From positions 1-32,959 of the forward strand of contig NZ_JAGMUO010000075.1 in the NCBI RefSeq assembly GCF_019049325.1: DNA of 32,959 nt, read 5' to 3'. Shown here piece after piece: positions 32,226 to 32,959 of the stretch. Below the pieces are notes generated by a model. The model saw only the letters and a program-made list of their open reading frames with translations. It was not told where the DNA came from and did no database searches. The first letter of the stretch is position 1; every line of letters begins with the position of its first letter. Source of the DNA: Streptomyces sp. AC512_CC834. GTDB lineage: Bacteria; Actinomycetota; Actinomycetes; Streptomycetales; Streptomycetaceae. The translations under genes and the position numbers were made by a program.

Positions 32226-32252
32226 GCCGCGCCGCCCTCAGGGCGACGCGGC
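32226..32252 (-). terminator. Terminator after ispG
   Basis: GCCGCGCCGCCC (32226-32237) and GGGCGACGCGGC (32241-32252) form a 12-bp stem with one non-Watson-Crick position and a TCA loop. It is 50 nt past the ispG stop and is followed on the minus strand by ATATTTA. This suggests ispG is transcribed apart from the GNAT genes, at least in part. Confidence 0.65.
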
Positions 32253-32302
32253 AGGAACCGGGGCGGGAGCCGCGGCGGGACCGGGGGTAGGAGCCGGGGC
32301 GG

Positions 32303-32959
<657 letters not shown>

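Overview
The window is high-GC (clearly above 70%) DNA from an actinomycete, almost certainly a Streptomyces. The evidence is the codon usage, frequent GTG/TTG starts with purine-rich ribosome binding sites, a ~1,040-residue initiation factor IF-2 with a Gly/Pro/Arg-rich N-terminus, a DUF397-type protein, and the gene order of a Streptomyces core-chromosome segment. I found no rRNA, tRNA, insertion sequence, prophage, integron or CRISPR array.

Left part (1-6.1 kb). A small DUF397-like gene points right and a membrane-anchored PQQ-type beta-propeller protein points left. Divergent from the latter is a 1,100-residue protein made of a very long disordered Pro/Gln/acidic region and a ParA/MinD-type ATPase. 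ATPases of this architecture accompany ESX/type VII secretion loci in actinobacteria, so the left edge may border such a locus. A perfect 18-bp hairpin ends this transcript.

Peptide transporter (6.2-12.4 kb). Five tightly overlapping genes encode a complete Opp/Dpp-type ABC importer: a substrate-binding protein with a C-terminal membrane anchor, two permeases and two ATPases. A plausible HrdB-type promoter and several inverted repeats lie in front. Downstream, in the convergent gap before ribF, is an ~665-bp non-coding-looking array of two repeat units ordered A-A-B, with a 204-bp super-period and a stem-loop in each B unit.

Translation and cofactor cluster on the minus strand (13.2-26.3 kb). 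In transcription order this is rimP, nusA, ylxR, infB, ylxP (DUF503), rbfA and truB, then a 1,462-residue STAND-like NTPase fused to a degenerate trypsin-like domain, then ribF. A strong hairpin follows truB, so the last two genes are probably separate transcripts. The large gene is the least understood coding region in the window.

Right part (26.3-33 kb). Three plus-strand genes encode a Tat-like lipoprotein, a ferritin-like DUF4439 protein and an aminoglycoside-phosphotransferase-fold protein that has lost its catalytic residues. Convergent to them is a minus-strand run: ispG (cut by the right edge), a DUF4081/GNAT acetyltransferase, a second GNAT acetyltransferase and proS.

A theme across the window is in-frame tandem repeats (9, 15, 18, 24, 30 and 36 bp) in low-complexity parts of at least eight genes, and 9-bp repeats at six separate places. 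The best candidates for new biology are the A-A-B repeat array, the pseudoprotease-NTPase, and the pseudokinase with its two partner genes.
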